A DNA stretch of 64,000 bases, taken from NCBI RefSeq assembly GCF_003260995.1, contig NZ_CP030040.1, positions 2,713,176-2,777,175 of the forward strand, read 5' to 3'. Every line of letters starts with the position of its first letter. Positions within the stretch are counted from its first letter, which is position 1. The notes beneath the pieces are model-generated. The model ran no database searches. It was not told where the DNA came from and saw nothing but the letters and a program-made list of their open reading frames with translations. Source of the stretch: Acetobacterium sp. KB-1 (GTDB taxonomy: Bacteria > Bacillota > Clostridia > Eubacteriales > Eubacteriaceae). Position numbers and translations under genes: made by a program. Shown piece after piece: positions 1 to 8,778 of the stretch.

Positions 1-1
1 A

Positions 2-1021
2 GTAAAAGAACTTGATGATGAAGATTTTTTAATTGAAAAAACTAAATGTATCATTCAGGATATCACATATGACGCCATAATAATTAAAGATTTACATGAT
101 GAAAAAGTCTTTCTAAAAATTTTATTCAGTATTTTAGCTTTGGTAGATCTCATTGGCATAATGATTGCGTTGATATCAGGGTACATTTTTGCCAAGAAGG
201 CTTTGAAACCTATTGATATTATTATAAAAACCTCAAAAAAGATTTCATCTAAAGGATTGTCAGAAAGGATACCTTTGCCAGAATGTCGAGATGAACTTTA
301 TGAACTTTCATTAGTTCTGAATAATATGGCAGATAAACTTGAATGCATATTTAATAAACAAGCTCAATTTGTATCAGATGCTTCTCATGAGTTAAAGACG
401 CCATTGGCTGCAATTATAGGACATGCAAGTCTAATTTCAAGATGGGGAAAAGATGATCGAGAGGTATTAGAAAAGTCAATATTAGCTATTACAACAGAAG
501 CTGAATATATGGAAAATTTAATTACAAAGCTTTTATATTTAGCAAAAATTGACAATGAAAAGGCAGTGAGGATTGAGCAGTTTAATTTGTCAGAATTAAT
601 AACTACAATTTACAATGATATTTCCGTATGTCATGAAAATTTCGAAATTACATGTGCATGTGAGCCTAATGTACAAATCAATACTGACAAGGCGATGACA
701 AAGCAGCTGATTCTTATATTACTGGATAATGCATTGAAATTCACAGATTCAAATGGCACCATAGCGATTAACTGCATTAGTAACGATGATAAAGTTGTTT
801 TAGAAATTATTGATTCAGGTTGTGGAATGAGTGAGAATGAGCTTGCATTAATATTTGATCGTTTTTACACAAATGACAAAGCAAGAAATAGGACTTCTAG
901 TGGCAATGGTCTTGGATTATCAATTGCTAAAGAAATTTGTGAACTTCTAAGTTTAGAAATCAAAGTTTCCTCAATACTTAATGAAGGTAGTAAATTTCAA
1001 TTGATTTTCCCCAAACTTTAA
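2..1021 (+). CDS. Sensor histidine kinase, 5' end outside window
   Basis: C-terminal part of a membrane sensor kinase of a two-component system. The reading frame is open from base 2, so the true start lies upstream. A transmembrane stretch at about 125-190 is followed by a HAMP-like linker, a HisKA box (SHELKTPLAA, near 385-420), an N box (LDNALKF), G1 (DSGCGM), F (FDRFY) and G2 (GLGLSIA) motifs. All catalytic kinase motifs are therefore present. The response regulator partner is presumably upstream. The gene is AT-rich like its downstream neighbours as far as 3523, which suggests one acquired block. The input signal is unknown because the sensor part is cut off. Confidence 0.93.
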   Translation, partial: VKELDDEDFLIEKTKCIIQDITYDAIIIKDLHDEKVFLKILFSILALVDLIGIMIALISGYIFAKKALKPIDIIIKTSKKISSKGLSERIPLPECRDELYELSLVLNNMADKLECIFNKQAQFVSDASHELKTPLAAIIGHASLISRWGKDDREVLEKSILAITTEAEYMENLITKLLYLAKIDNEKAVRIEQFNLSELITTIYNDISVCHENFEITCACEPNVQINTDKAMTKQLILILLDNALKFTDSNGTIAINCISNDDKVVLEIIDSGCGMSENELALIFDRFYTNDKARNRTSSGNGLGLSIAKEICELLSLEIKVSSILNEGSKFQLIFPKL

Positions 1022-1079
1022 TCTGTTTTTCATTTTTAAAAATTACAATTAGATCATTAAATTGATTGAGGGTGATTTT

Positions 1080-1781
1080 ATGAAAACAGAATTTGATCAA
1101 AAGAGCATTGTTAAATTTATAGTTCTTGTATGTACGGGTGTACTATTAATGACAATTGCATGGAATTATGGACCTTGGATTATTGAGAATGCAAAGCAAC
1201 CAGAAAAGATTAGAGAATATCTACTTTCTTTCGGAAATTTTGGTTTTCTAATCTATGTTTTGATCCAAGCAGTGCATGTACTTGTGGTAGTAATACCAGG
1301 GGATCTGTTTAATATTTGTGGAGGGTACATTTACGGAACACCAATTGGATTTGTTCTATCAATTGTAGGCATTATGTTAGGCTCAATAACAGCATTTTAC
1401 TTATCAAGATTTTTGGGATACGATTTTATCGCAAAATTTGTAGAAAAGGATAAAATTGATAAAATTAGTAAAATGTTAAATTCGACACAGGGGATGATAG
1501 GAACCTTCATAATTTGCTTAGTTCCTTTTATTCCAAAAGATCTAATGATGTATATAGCTGGATTAACACCAATAAAACCATCTAGACTTTTTATTATTTA
1601 TGGAATTTCCAGAATTCCAGGTACTATTATCTGGGTAAGCGTTGGTGCAAACATGTATTCAAAAGATATATTTGGAATTGCTATAACAATAATTGGGTTA
1701 ATTGCTTTTGCGTCATTGACATATATCCTTCGGAAAATATATAAACGTAAAAGTGAAGAGTTTTTCTGGAGTATTATTTGA
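1080..1781 (+). CDS. TVP38/TMEM64 (DedA/SNARE-associated) family membrane protein
   Basis: Integral membrane protein of about 233 residues with several hydrophobic segments. The central part (GGYIYGTPIGFVLSIVG followed by G-rich and FLSRFLG-like segments) is typical of the VTT/SNARE-associated domain, members of which are implicated in lipid scrambling or undecaprenyl phosphate recycling. ATG 1080 is preferred over an in-frame TTG at 1062, because GAGGGTG at 1068-1074 is correctly spaced for 1080. It lies directly upstream of uppP, so a shared role in C55 lipid carrier handling is an attractive inference. The precise substrate cannot be read from the sequence. Confidence 0.85.
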   Translation: MKTEFDQKSIVKFIVLVCTGVLLMTIAWNYGPWIIENAKQPEKIREYLLSFGNFGFLIYVLIQAVHVLVVVIPGDLFNICGGYIYGTPIGFVLSIVGIMLGSITAFYLSRFLGYDFIAKFVEKDKIDKISKMLNSTQGMIGTFIICLVPFIPKDLMMYIAGLTPIKPSRLFIIYGISRIPGTIIWVSVGANMYSKDIFGIAITIIGLIAFASLTYILRKIYKRKSEEFFWSII

Positions 1782-1858
1782 TTGTGATGTACTTCATTAC
1801 GGTTTGACTTTTAGTCATTAGATTACAGAATATAAATAAGAAAAAATGGAGATATGTG

Positions 1859-2683
1859 ATGACAATTGAAATAATAAAAGCCATCCTATTAGGTATTGTT
1901 GAAGGAATAACGGAGTGGTTACCAATCAGTAGTACGGGTCACATGATATTGGTTGAAGAATTTATACAGTTAAATATGTCTGAGGCATTCAAAGAGATGT
2001 TTTTCGTTGTAATTCAACTGGGTGCTATATTGGCTGTTGCACTTCTCTATTTTAATAAACTAAATCCATTTAGTTCAACAAAAACTGAACAAGAGAAAAT
2101 CAATACATTCAATATTTGGTTTAAAGTTTTGATTGGCGTTATCCCCGCAGGCGTTATAGGAGTTGTGTTTGGAGATTGGCTAAATGATAACTTATACAAT
2201 TACCAAACGGTTGCTATTACATTAATTTTGTATGGTGTATTATTTATAATAATTGAAAATCGAAATAGGAGCAAGGTTAGCAAAATAGTAGATTTTGATA
2301 CTTTAAGTTTTAAGACAGCATTCTTAATTGGGTGTTTTCAAGTCCTTTCTCTTGTCCCAGGAACTTCTAGGTCAGGAGCAACAATTCTTGGTGGAATCAT
2401 TTTAGGTACGTCTAGAAGTATCGCCGCAGAATTTTCATTTTTTCTATCAATTCCAGTTATGTTTGGTGCAAGTTTATTGAAGATTGTTAAGTTTGGTTTT
2501 AACTTTACAAACACAGAGTTCATAGTCTTAGTGACGGGTATGCTAACAGCATTTTTAGTGTCTATTATTGCAATTCAATTCTTACTAAAATATATAAAAA
2601 ATCATGATTTTAAGGTCTTTGGATGGTATAGAATTGTGTTAGGAGCAATCGTGTCTATTATATTTTGGTTTCAAGTAAATTGA
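1859..2683 (+). CDS. uppP: Undecaprenyl-diphosphatase UppP/BacA
   Basis: Membrane phosphatase that converts undecaprenyl diphosphate to the monophosphate, recycling the lipid carrier for peptidoglycan. Overexpression of the family gives bacitracin resistance. Both signature motifs are present: [14 protein letters not shown] at residues 15-28 and PGTSRSG at 167-173, among about eight hydrophobic segments. Length (274 aa) is normal for the family. ATG 1859 fits GGAG at 1848-1851 better than the GTG at 1856. The next gene starts about 26 bases after the stop, so the two are probably co-transcribed. The AT-rich composition and neighbours suggest an extra, acquired copy rather than the housekeeping gene (inference). 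Confidence 0.95.
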   Translation: MTIEIIKAILLGIVEGITEWLPISSTGHMILVEEFIQLNMSEAFKEMFFVVIQLGAILAVALLYFNKLNPFSSTKTEQEKINTFNIWFKVLIGVIPAGVIGVVFGDWLNDNLYNYQTVAITLILYGVLFIIIENRNRSKVSKIVDFDTLSFKTAFLIGCFQVLSLVPGTSRSGATILGGIILGTSRSIAAEFSFFLSIPVMFGASLLKIVKFGFNFTNTEFIVLVTGMLTAFLVSIIAIQFLLKYIKNHDFKVFGWYRIVLGAIVSIIFWFQVN

Positions 2684-2709
2684 TGTTGTGGTTGAAGGGA
2701 AGTGTGAGC

Positions 2710-3333
2710 ATGTACTGGTATCGAGATAAAATATTTCCAATGATGATGAAGAAAAATATTGGGAAAAAATCGATTTTAGAACTTCGGAAAAAGATATTAT
2801 CTGATGCTAAAGGAGAGATATTGGAAATTGGTATTGGTGAGGGAACAAATCTTACATTATATCCCGAGCATGTAGATCAGATTACTGCAGTAGATAACTA
2901 CATTAGAAAACTTGACAGCTCTAATATCAATGTGAATTTAGTATTTGCAAGTGCAGATTTTCTACCATTTAATGATAATTCATTTGATACTGTTGTATCA
3001 ACGTTTGTACTTTGCAGTGTAGAAAATTTGAACAAGGTTCTTGCTGAGATTTACCGTGTATTGAAACCGGGTGGGCAATTTATTTTTTTAGAACATGGAA
3101 AAGCTAAAGGTAAATTGACGAGTATGATTCAAAATATGTTCAACCCGTTCTACAACATATTTGCTTATGGCTGTAATATTAATAGACAGTATAAATATGA
3201 GATAGTACAGTGTGGTTTTAAACTATTAAAATTTGAATGCGAGAAGGCTGATATATATCCACGAGTGTTGACTGGTTATGTATATACAGGTAATGTGAAT
3301 AAACCGGAGAAAATGGAGAAATTTGATGGATAG
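2710..3333 (+). CDS. Class I SAM-dependent methyltransferase
   Basis: Protein of about 207 aa with the Rossmann methyltransferase motif I (ILEIGIGEGTNL), an acidic post-I strand (TAVDN), motif II around NSFDTVVSTFVLCSV and the IYRVLKPGG motif after it. This is the Methyltransf_11/UbiE-like pattern. Substrate unknown. ATG 2710 has AAGGGA at 2695-2700. Earlier in-frame starts (TTG 2665, ATG 2683) would overlap the end of uppP and have no good ribosome-binding site. It may methylate a lipid or quinone-like molecule given its membrane-protein neighbours, but that is a guess. Confidence 0.88.
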   Translation: MYWYRDKIFPMMMKKNIGKKSILELRKKILSDAKGEILEIGIGEGTNLTLYPEHVDQITAVDNYIRKLDSSNINVNLVFASADFLPFNDNSFDTVVSTFVLCSVENLNKVLAEIYRVLKPGGQFIFLEHGKAKGKLTSMIQNMFNPFYNIFAYGCNINRQYKYEIVQCGFKLLKFECEKADIYPRVLTGYVYTGNVNKPEKMEKFDG

Positions 3334-3535
3334 ATTTATACTTTCAATATCTATGCATAAAAGCAAAAAATATTTTTGTGAGAAATATGGTCACGATTGG
3401 TTTAATAATTTTAGAAAATTATCCTTCAGGTATTTTGATGATATTGTTCCAAATATCCCGAGTATAGGGAAAAGTGTTTTCTCAATGAATTATAAGTTTG
3501 CACCTGGTCCTATGTCAAGATTTAGTACAAATTAA
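3326..3535 (+). pseudogene. Fragment resembling L-2-amino-thiazoline-4-carboxylate hydrolase family, interrupted by IS3
   Basis: Open frame with GGAG at 3314-3317 and ATG 3326, overlapping the methyltransferase end. The pattern KYGHDWFNNF followed by IVPNIPSIGKSVFSMNYKFAPG looks like the N-terminal part of the ATC-hydrolase family (from memory, not a search). The IS3-family element begins at 3524, so the last three sense codons and the stop come from the transposon. Removing the IS and one ATTT copy gives ...MSRFLF then a stop, so the gene was already short, or truncated, before the insertion. Function should not be assumed. Confidence 0.45.
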
Positions 3536-3559
3536 AATGAGAAATTTAATACTGACATT

Positions 3560-4166
3560 TTAACCTGCTATTCGTAAATTTTCGTTTTGCATTTTAACAA
3601 AAAGTTTTTCAAAATTATCCGGCGACATATAATCGCAATGACTATGGATGCGCATTGTATTATAAAATGTTTCCAGATATTCAAAGATCAGCCGGTAAGC
3701 ATGGTTATAATCAAGGATTTTAAAACGATTGAGCCATTCGCGTTTAATGATGGCATGAAAGGATTCAAGGCAGGCATTATCCCAGGGATAGGCCTTTTTC
3801 GAGTAACTTCGCTGCATTTTTACCGTTGCTTTCTGGTATTCTTTTGAAACATATTGACTGCCCCGATCACTGTGAATGATCAAGGGAGCATCGATTTTTC
3901 GGCGGCTTTTAGCTTTATTGACGGTGTCGATTACACAGGAAACTTCCATCGTTTTTGACAGTGTCCAGGCAATGATTTTTCGGGAGTACAAATCCATGAT
4001 ACTGGTTAGATAAACAAATCCGTCCATTGTCCAAATATAGGTAATATCGCTGCACCAGACAGCGTTGGGGCGTTCGGGATTGAATTGTTCGTCAAGAATA
4101 TTTCGGAGTTTTTTACTGAAGTCAGAATCTTTAGTCGTGATTGTATAGGGTTTGATCCACTGGGCC
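3560..4166 (-). pseudogene. IS3 orfB transposase, C-terminal catalytic part
   Basis: Integrase-core (rve) half of an IS3-family OrfB. It reads from the IS66 junction as AQWIKPYTITTKDSDF, then has the DDE motifs: WCSDITYIWT, a central IIHSDRGSQY segment, and DNACLESFHAIIKREW. The frame artificially extends into IS66 DNA beyond 4166. The N-terminal half lies at 6789-7095, separated by the IS66 element, so OrfB cannot be made intact and this IS3 copy is presumably dead unless complemented. Confidence 0.93.
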
Positions 4167-4229
4167 GTAAGTGCCTCAAAAGATGACGTATAGCAAGTTT
4201 GATCTAAACCTGATATACTGATGACATCA

Positions 4230-5852
4230 TTATTTGAGGCACTTTTTGTAGTTATGATTGAGTCTGCACACCTCAGGCAATTCCTGAGACCATGGCAGGT
4301 ATTTTTCAAGTACTTCCGGCTGGTGCAGATAGTCACTGTTGGGGATTTCTGTCAGAAGGTAATTCAGATATTCGAATACATTAAGTTCATTAGCCCGGGC
4401 TGATTCCACCAGCGTGTACAGAACCGCATTGGCGGTTGCACCTTTAGGCGAATCGGCAAAAAGCCAGGCGCGGCGCCCTGTTGCAAAAGGTTTGATGCTG
4501 GCCTCACAGAGATTGTTGGAGATGGGAAGACGTCCGTCTTCCAGGAAGGTTTCCAGATATTTCTTCTGGTTTTTGGAATAATTCAGGGCTTTAGTCAACT
4601 TTTCATTTGTCGTTGGAATGGCCGCAGTTTCGTCAACCCACGACCAAAAGGCATCGAGGATGGGGCGTGACCTTTCCAGACGCTTTTCTCTGATCTCCTC
4701 ATAAGGAAGATCCTTTATTTCGTTCTCAATTTTAAAAAGCAGGTCGATGTACGCTCGTCCTTCGGCACCCTTTGAACCCGGGATTTCTTTCCCATTGCTG
4801 GTCAAGGGAATGCTGTCGATAAAATATCTACGACAGTGCGACCAACATAAGTTGCGCCGGATATTCTCGACTTGTTCATAAGCGGCATACGCATCCGTCG
4901 TTAAATAGCCATGGAATCCGGAAAGCAGCTGCCTGGCGATCTCCCCTTTGCGTGTCGGCGAATAATGAAAGAAAACGGCTCGGATTGTCTCGCATGCCGC
5001 ACTACGGATCACCCACATATAGGATTCGCTGTTGGCTTTCCTGCCTTCCTCCCGGTTACACTGAATCCGTGTCTCATCCATATGCAGCACCTCACAGGTA
5101 CGCAGTTCGGCAAGAATACGTTCATAAACCGAGGTTAGCCATTCTTCGCTGCAGCGGTTTGTCCAGTTGGCCATGTTTGACCGGGATAGAATGAGCCCCA
5201 ACCGATACCAGTCTTTTTCCTGACGGGCAAAGGGCATGCCCATGGCAAACTTCTGGTACATGACCTGAGCCACCAGAGACGGCGTGGCAATGGAATGCGG
5301 GAGTACCGGCACCGGTATGGCGGCTTTCTGAAAATGATCCTTGGGATTCTCACTGCCTTCTTTGCCACACTGGGTACATTTTGCAATCTGCTGGACAATC
5401 TGCTTCACCTTCAGTTTTGGTGGCTCATAGGTCACTTCGGTTCGGACGATCCGTTTGCCGATGACCGTAAGGGCTCCACCGCACTTGACGCAGGAATCAT
5501 CCGGCCCAATGATGTACTCTTCAATCTCCTTCGGAAGACCGGCAAGCATTTCCTGACGGACTCCGGGTTGGCGGGCTTTCCGGGTATGACTGGGGACGGT
5601 TATTTTCTGCTGTTCACCAAACAGTTCTTTCGCGAGTTCCTGCGTTTTTTCAAACAGGGATAGTTGTCCATCCAGGTTTCTCGATGTTTCAGTGGAGGAA
5701 CCAAACAGTTTTTTGCGAGCTTGCAGCAGCGCCTGCACCATATTTTCAATGCGGATATTCTGTTTGGCAATGATGTCGTCTTTGGCGGCCAGCTCTTCTT
5801 TCTGTTTTTCCACCAGCGCCCGCAGCATCAGCAGTTCTTCTTGTCCTGTCAT
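4230..5852 (-). CDS. tnpC: IS66 family transposase TnpC
   Basis: The 540-aa DDE transposase of the nested IS66 element. An N-terminal coiled region (residues 1-50) precedes the IS66-type zinc-binding segment (CVKCGG and CTQCGK pairs, about residues 122-165). The catalytic core contains LHMDETRIQC, LTTDAYAAY and the C-terminal SNNLCEASIKPFATGRRAW block that ends the fold. Length and motif order are complete, so the element may still be active. It is transcribed on the minus strand after tnpB, with a gap of about 140 bp. Confidence 0.95.
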   Translation of the reverse strand: MTGQEELLMLRALVEKQKEELAAKDDIIAKQNIRIENMVQALLQARKKLFGSSTETSRNLDGQLSLFEKTQELAKELFGEQQKITVPSHTRKARQPGVRQEMLAGLPKEIEEYIIGPDDSCVKCGGALTVIGKRIVRTEVTYEPPKLKVKQIVQQIAKCTQCGKEGSENPKDHFQKAAIPVPVLPHSIATPSLVAQVMYQKFAMGMPFARQEKDWYRLGLILSRSNMANWTNRCSEEWLTSVYERILAELRTCEVLHMDETRIQCNREEGRKANSESYMWVIRSAACETIRAVFFHYSPTRKGEIARQLLSGFHGYLTTDAYAAYEQVENIRRNLCWSHCRRYFIDSIPLTSNGKEIPGSKGAEGRAYIDLLFKIENEIKDLPYEEIREKRLERSRPILDAFWSWVDETAAIPTTNEKLTKALNYSKNQKKYLETFLEDGRLPISNNLCEASIKPFATGRRAWLFADSPKGATANAVLYTLVESARANELNVFEYLNYLLTEIPNSDYLHQPEVLEKYLPWSQELPEVCRLNHNYKKCLK

Positions 5853-5991
5853 CCGTATCCATTCCTTTGCTTTTTATTGGTACTATTATACCATTTTTAG
5901 CTTCAGAATGCTACATTTATCGGTAATAAAAAGTCTTTAAAACGCCATTTTAAAGCCATTTTGCAAATTTATTTGCGCTGTTTTGAAGCGG

Positions 5992-6366
5992 TTAAAAGCA
6001 GCTGTTTTCCAGCGTCATCGTCACTGGTTGAAGGGCTTTTTTCTGCTCGATTTCAAGCCCCTGAAGCAACCACTGAACCTGCTGGCCGGTTATTTCTCTG
6101 ACTTCCGATGGGGTTCTGGGCCACTGAAATTTCATGCCGTTGAGCAGCTTCTTGCTAGCCAGAATAAAGCCGTTGCCATCGTAACGTAAAACTTTAAGGG
6201 CATTTCTTTTCCGGTTGCAGAAGATAAAGGCACATTTGTCAGCGAATGGATCCAGCTTGAACTCCGTATTAACAACGACGGCCAGGCCATCCATCTGTTT
6301 TCTGAAGTCAGTGGCTCCACACGCAATATAAATATGGGTGGTGTCGTTGATAAACCGATCCATCAT
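5992..6366 (-). CDS. tnpB: IS66 accessory protein TnpB (Orf2)
   Basis: A 124-aa protein with the IS66 Orf2 pattern: HIYIACGATDFRKQMDGLA near the N-terminus and CNRKRNALKVLRYDGNGF in the middle. The family is needed with TnpA and TnpC for transposition, although its biochemical role is unclear. It overlaps the 3' end of tnpA by four bases (ATGA type), indicating translational coupling. The full family length is present. Confidence 0.93.
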   Translation of the reverse strand: MMDRFINDTTHIYIACGATDFRKQMDGLAVVVNTEFKLDPFADKCAFIFCNRKRNALKVLRYDGNGFILASKKLLNGMKFQWPRTPSEVREITGQQVQWLLQGLEIEQKKALQPVTMTLENSCF

Positions 6367-6692
6367 GACTGTGAAAGCTGTCGGATAAACTGTGTTGCCA
6401 GAGAGATATCATGGGGATCCGACAAAACCAGCTCAAAACCCCGCCATCGGATAATCAGTCCCGCCACCGGTATTCGCTCATCAGAAGCCGTTGGCATTTC
6501 CAGTTTTGCAAACAGTGGTGCTGTGGTCCCTTTCTCCATCGGCTCCATTTTCGCCTTTCGGATCCGCTGCTTCCAATAATAGTAGGTATATTTGTTAAGC
6601 TGCTTTGAGGTACACCAGGCGTCGACCGTCATTCCACTGTTTGCCTGTTCTTCAAAACGCTCTTCCCAAAGCTGTCTTTTTGATTCGTCCAT
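6363..6692 (-). CDS. tnpA: IS66 accessory protein TnpA (Orf1)
   Basis: A 109-aa first gene of the IS66 operon. The N-terminal half (WEERFEEQANSGMTVDAWC, then YTYYYWKQRIRKAK) is the helical DNA-binding-like part usual in IS66 TnpA, and the C-terminal half (RWRGFELVLS) is a small beta segment. The start at 6692 follows AGGAGG-like bases read on the minus strand. Complete compared with the family. Confidence 0.92.
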   Translation of the reverse strand: MDESKRQLWEERFEEQANSGMTVDAWCTSKQLNKYTYYYWKQRIRKAKMEPMEKGTTAPLFAKLEMPTASDERIPVAGLIIRWRGFELVLSDPHDISLATQFIRQLSQS

Positions 6693-6788
6693 TGTATCCT
6701 GAACCTCCTGTAAGTTCTTTTAGGTTAGTCTACAATAATTCGACCTATTTTGCACTACGCCATCTTTTGAATCGCTTACCACTGGGCC

Positions 6789-7095
6789 TTGATGCCCATT
6801 TCTTTCATGTATTTACCGACAGTCCGCTCAGAAATTATTTCGCCGCTCTGCTTTAGTTTTTTAGCGATTTTGGGGGCACCGTAATTTTGTTTTGAGTTGT
6901 TGTAAATGGATTCGATTTTGGTTTTTATTTCTTCCTGACGTTTTTGAGTTTTCGATGGTCTTCTGTTGATCCATGATCGATACCCGGTTCGTGATACACC
7001 CAGTTTTTGCAGCATTCCGGAGATGGAAACCCGGCGCTTCTCATGATGAGCAGCTTCCACCTTTTTAGCAACCTCAGAATAAATCGTTTCGGTTA
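6789..7095 (-). pseudogene. IS3 orfB transposase, N-terminal part
   Basis: The HTH_21-like N-terminus of OrfB (KLGVSRTGYRSW, then NYGAPKIAKKL and ISERTVGKYMKEMGIKAQW), cut by IS66 insertion. The frame continues upstream to OrfA's end, and a -1 shift at GGAAAA, just before the OrfA stop (7093-7095 on the minus strand), would fuse OrfA and OrfB as expected for IS3 elements. The missing C-terminal half is at 3560-4166. Confidence 0.9.
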
Positions 7096-7377
7096 TTTTC
7101 CCAGAATGCCGATGGCCTTTTTTAGGACATCCAGTGCGTCCTGGGTATCCCGCAATTCACGTTTTAACCGTGCGATTTCTTTACTTTCATCCGATGCATA
7201 ATTGCCAGAACCACGACTTTCGATATTACCGGCATCCTGAAGTTGTCTGCTCCATTTTCCCAGGGTGCTGCAACCAATACCGAGATTTTCGGCGCAACCA
7301 CGCAGACCGAGTTCCTTGTGTTCTTCATAGTACCGGACTGCATCCAGTTTGAATTGTTTATCATGTTGTTTTGCCAT
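7093..7377 (-). CDS. IS3 family transposase OrfA
   Basis: A 94-aa helix-turn-helix protein (FKLDAVRYYEEH, then ENLGIGCSTLGKWSRQL) with a C-terminal leucine-rich coiled segment (IARLKRELRDTQDALDVLKK), typical of IS3 OrfA. ATG at 7377 has GGAGGATCTC upstream, whereas the longer frame from 7419 lacks such support. OrfA ends at a GGAAAATAA context suited to -1 frameshifting into OrfB. Confidence 0.93.
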   Translation of the reverse strand: MAKQHDKQFKLDAVRYYEEHKELGLRGCAENLGIGCSTLGKWSRQLQDAGNIESRGSGNYASDESKEIARLKRELRDTQDALDVLKKAIGILGK

Positions 7378-7559
7378 AATGAGATCCTCCTTCAGTACGA
7401 TTTTTTCATCGTACCACATTTTTATTAATTTTGGATTTTCTCATTTCGATTTGTACTATTTTTATTCTAGCACCAGGGCGAACCCAATGAGAATATGAGA
7501 AATGAAATAGTCCTAGTGTCACGTAACAAACGGAAATCTATATAAAGGAGTGTGAAAAA

Positions 7560-8438
7560 ATGAACTTGCTTCAATTGAAGTACTTTCTTACCGTTGCAAG
7601 ATGTGAACACATGACACGTGCAGCAGAGGAACTTCATATTGCCCAACCATCTTTAAGTAAGGTTATTTCAAAGTTGGAAGAAGAATTGGGGGTTCTATTA
7701 TTTGAACGCGTTGGGAGACAGATTAAACTTAATCATTTTGGAAAAGCATTTCTTAATAGAGTAGAAAGGGTATTTCTGGAACTTGATAATGGGAAACGTG
7801 AGTTGTCAGATATGTCAATAAATGAAAGCTCAAACATTTCAATTGCGGCAAATAATATCGGTCCATTTTTCAAACTTCTGGAAGGATATTCAAAACGTTA
7901 TCCCAATATGATTTTTCGGCAAACAATCGGTTCAATTTCAAAAATGAAGCAGCAACTTCAAAACGGGGAAGTTGATTTTTGTATCTCTTCACCACCTATT
8001 AAAGGTGCTTCCATAGAATGTATACCATTGGTAATTGAAGAGATATTTTTAATTATTCCAAGTGGGCATAAGTTTGCAAAATATCGCGAGATAAACTTGA
8101 TAGAAGCAGCGAATGAGCCATTCATAAGTTTAAAGGAGGGGTTTGGCATACGAGAATTAACAGAAAAACTCTGTCACCAGGCCGGATTTACCCCGAATAT
8201 TATGTTTGAGACGGATATTTCTGCAAATCTGATCGAACTGGTAAATTCCAATATGGGAGTAGCATTGCTTCCGAAACTTAAGTGGAATGATGTTCAACAA
8301 GATATGTCAGTCTATATTCATATAAAAGAGCCGGTATGTAGACGGGAGATTGCGTTGTCTTTTGTCAAGGAACGCTATTTAACGAAGGCTTCAATGCAGT
8401 TTAAAGAGTACTTGATTGATTTTTTCAAAAAAGATTAG
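7560..8438 (+). CDS. LysR-family transcriptional regulator
   Basis: A 292-aa LysR-type regulator. The winged HTH occupies residues 1-60 (LKYFLTVARCEHMTRAAEEL, then QPSLSKVISKLEEELGVLLF), and the rest is the two-lobed co-inducer domain. ATG 7560 has AAAGGAG at 7544-7550. It precedes the AbgB-like amidohydrolase and MFS transporter on the same strand and very probably controls them in response to their substrate. A strong terminator follows at 8482, so it is its own transcript. The left flank of the gene is the IS3 end. Confidence 0.93.
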   Translation: MNLLQLKYFLTVARCEHMTRAAEELHIAQPSLSKVISKLEEELGVLLFERVGRQIKLNHFGKAFLNRVERVFLELDNGKRELSDMSINESSNISIAANNIGPFFKLLEGYSKRYPNMIFRQTIGSISKMKQQLQNGEVDFCISSPPIKGASIECIPLVIEEIFLIIPSGHKFAKYREINLIEAANEPFISLKEGFGIRELTEKLCHQAGFTPNIMFETDISANLIELVNSNMGVALLPKLKWNDVQQDMSVYIHIKEPVCRREIALSFVKERYLTKASMQFKEYLIDFFKKD

Positions 8439-8480
8439 CAGTATAATGATTTTATTGCATCAAAATAGGACTATTAACAA

Positions 8481-8514
8481 AACTCTCGATGAAAATTTCG
8501 AGAGTTTTTTTTAT
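8481..8514 (+). terminator. Rho-independent terminator after the LysR gene
   Basis: CTCTCGA (8483-8489) pairs with TCGAGAG (8498-8504), followed by a run of T. Together they end transcription of the regulator before the amidohydrolase gene. Confidence 0.9.
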
Positions 8515-8778
8515 AAAACAAATATCAGGTAAAAAGAACCAATTGATAGCCTACAGGCTATTGATTCATGTTAAAACACGTATTGGTTATTATAAAAAAT
8601 CGATAGTATAATCGTAAATAATTAGATGGCTTGATTTACCTAGTAAAACGATATCATAAAAGTTATGGGATAGGAGGAAAAATATCGGGGATCGTAAACC
8701 TTTATACAGCTTACGGAATTGTTAATTAAGTGTTAGACATTACCTTAATCAATCTAAATTTATTATACGAGGAGAGTT
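8515..8778 (+). other. Intergenic region upstream of the amidohydrolase
   Basis: Non-coding, AT-rich. It should hold the promoter and the LysR binding site for the downstream pair, but I could not pick a convincing -35/-10 pair or LysR box by eye. A GGATAGGAGG-like stretch near 8668-8677 is not followed by a usable frame. Confidence 0.4.

Larger units (their letters stand above)
4158..6788. mobile_element. IS66-family insertion sequence with target duplication
   Basis: The element spans about 4167-6779 (2613 bp), a normal IS66 size. Ends are inverted repeats: GTAAGTGCCTCAAAAGATGA on the left, and GTAAGCGATTCAAAAGATGG as the complement of the right end. CACTGGGCC occurs on both sides (4158-4166 and 6780-6788). 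IS66 usually makes 8-bp duplications, so one base of the nine is probably coincidental with the end. It carries the classic tnpA-tnpB-tnpC set, all intact, inserted in orfB of an IS3 element. Confidence 0.93.
3520..7461. mobile_element. IS3-family insertion sequence, disrupted by a nested IS66
   Basis: The element runs from 3524 to 7457 and is flanked by a 4-bp direct repeat ATTT at 3520-3523 and 7458-7461. Its ends are inverted: AGTACAAATTAAAATGAGAA on the left matches the reverse complement of the right end (AGTACAAATCGAAATGAGAA). Both open frames (orfA, orfB) are on the minus strand. Subtracting the 2613-bp IS66 and its 9-bp duplication leaves about 1.31 kb, a normal IS3 size. The element interrupts the short gene at 3326. 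Confidence 0.9.

Noticed and set aside
4911-6856. Plus-strand open frames across the IS66 region
   Set aside because: They are antisense shadows of the tnpA, tnpB and tnpC genes, without ribosome-binding sites or recognisable domains.
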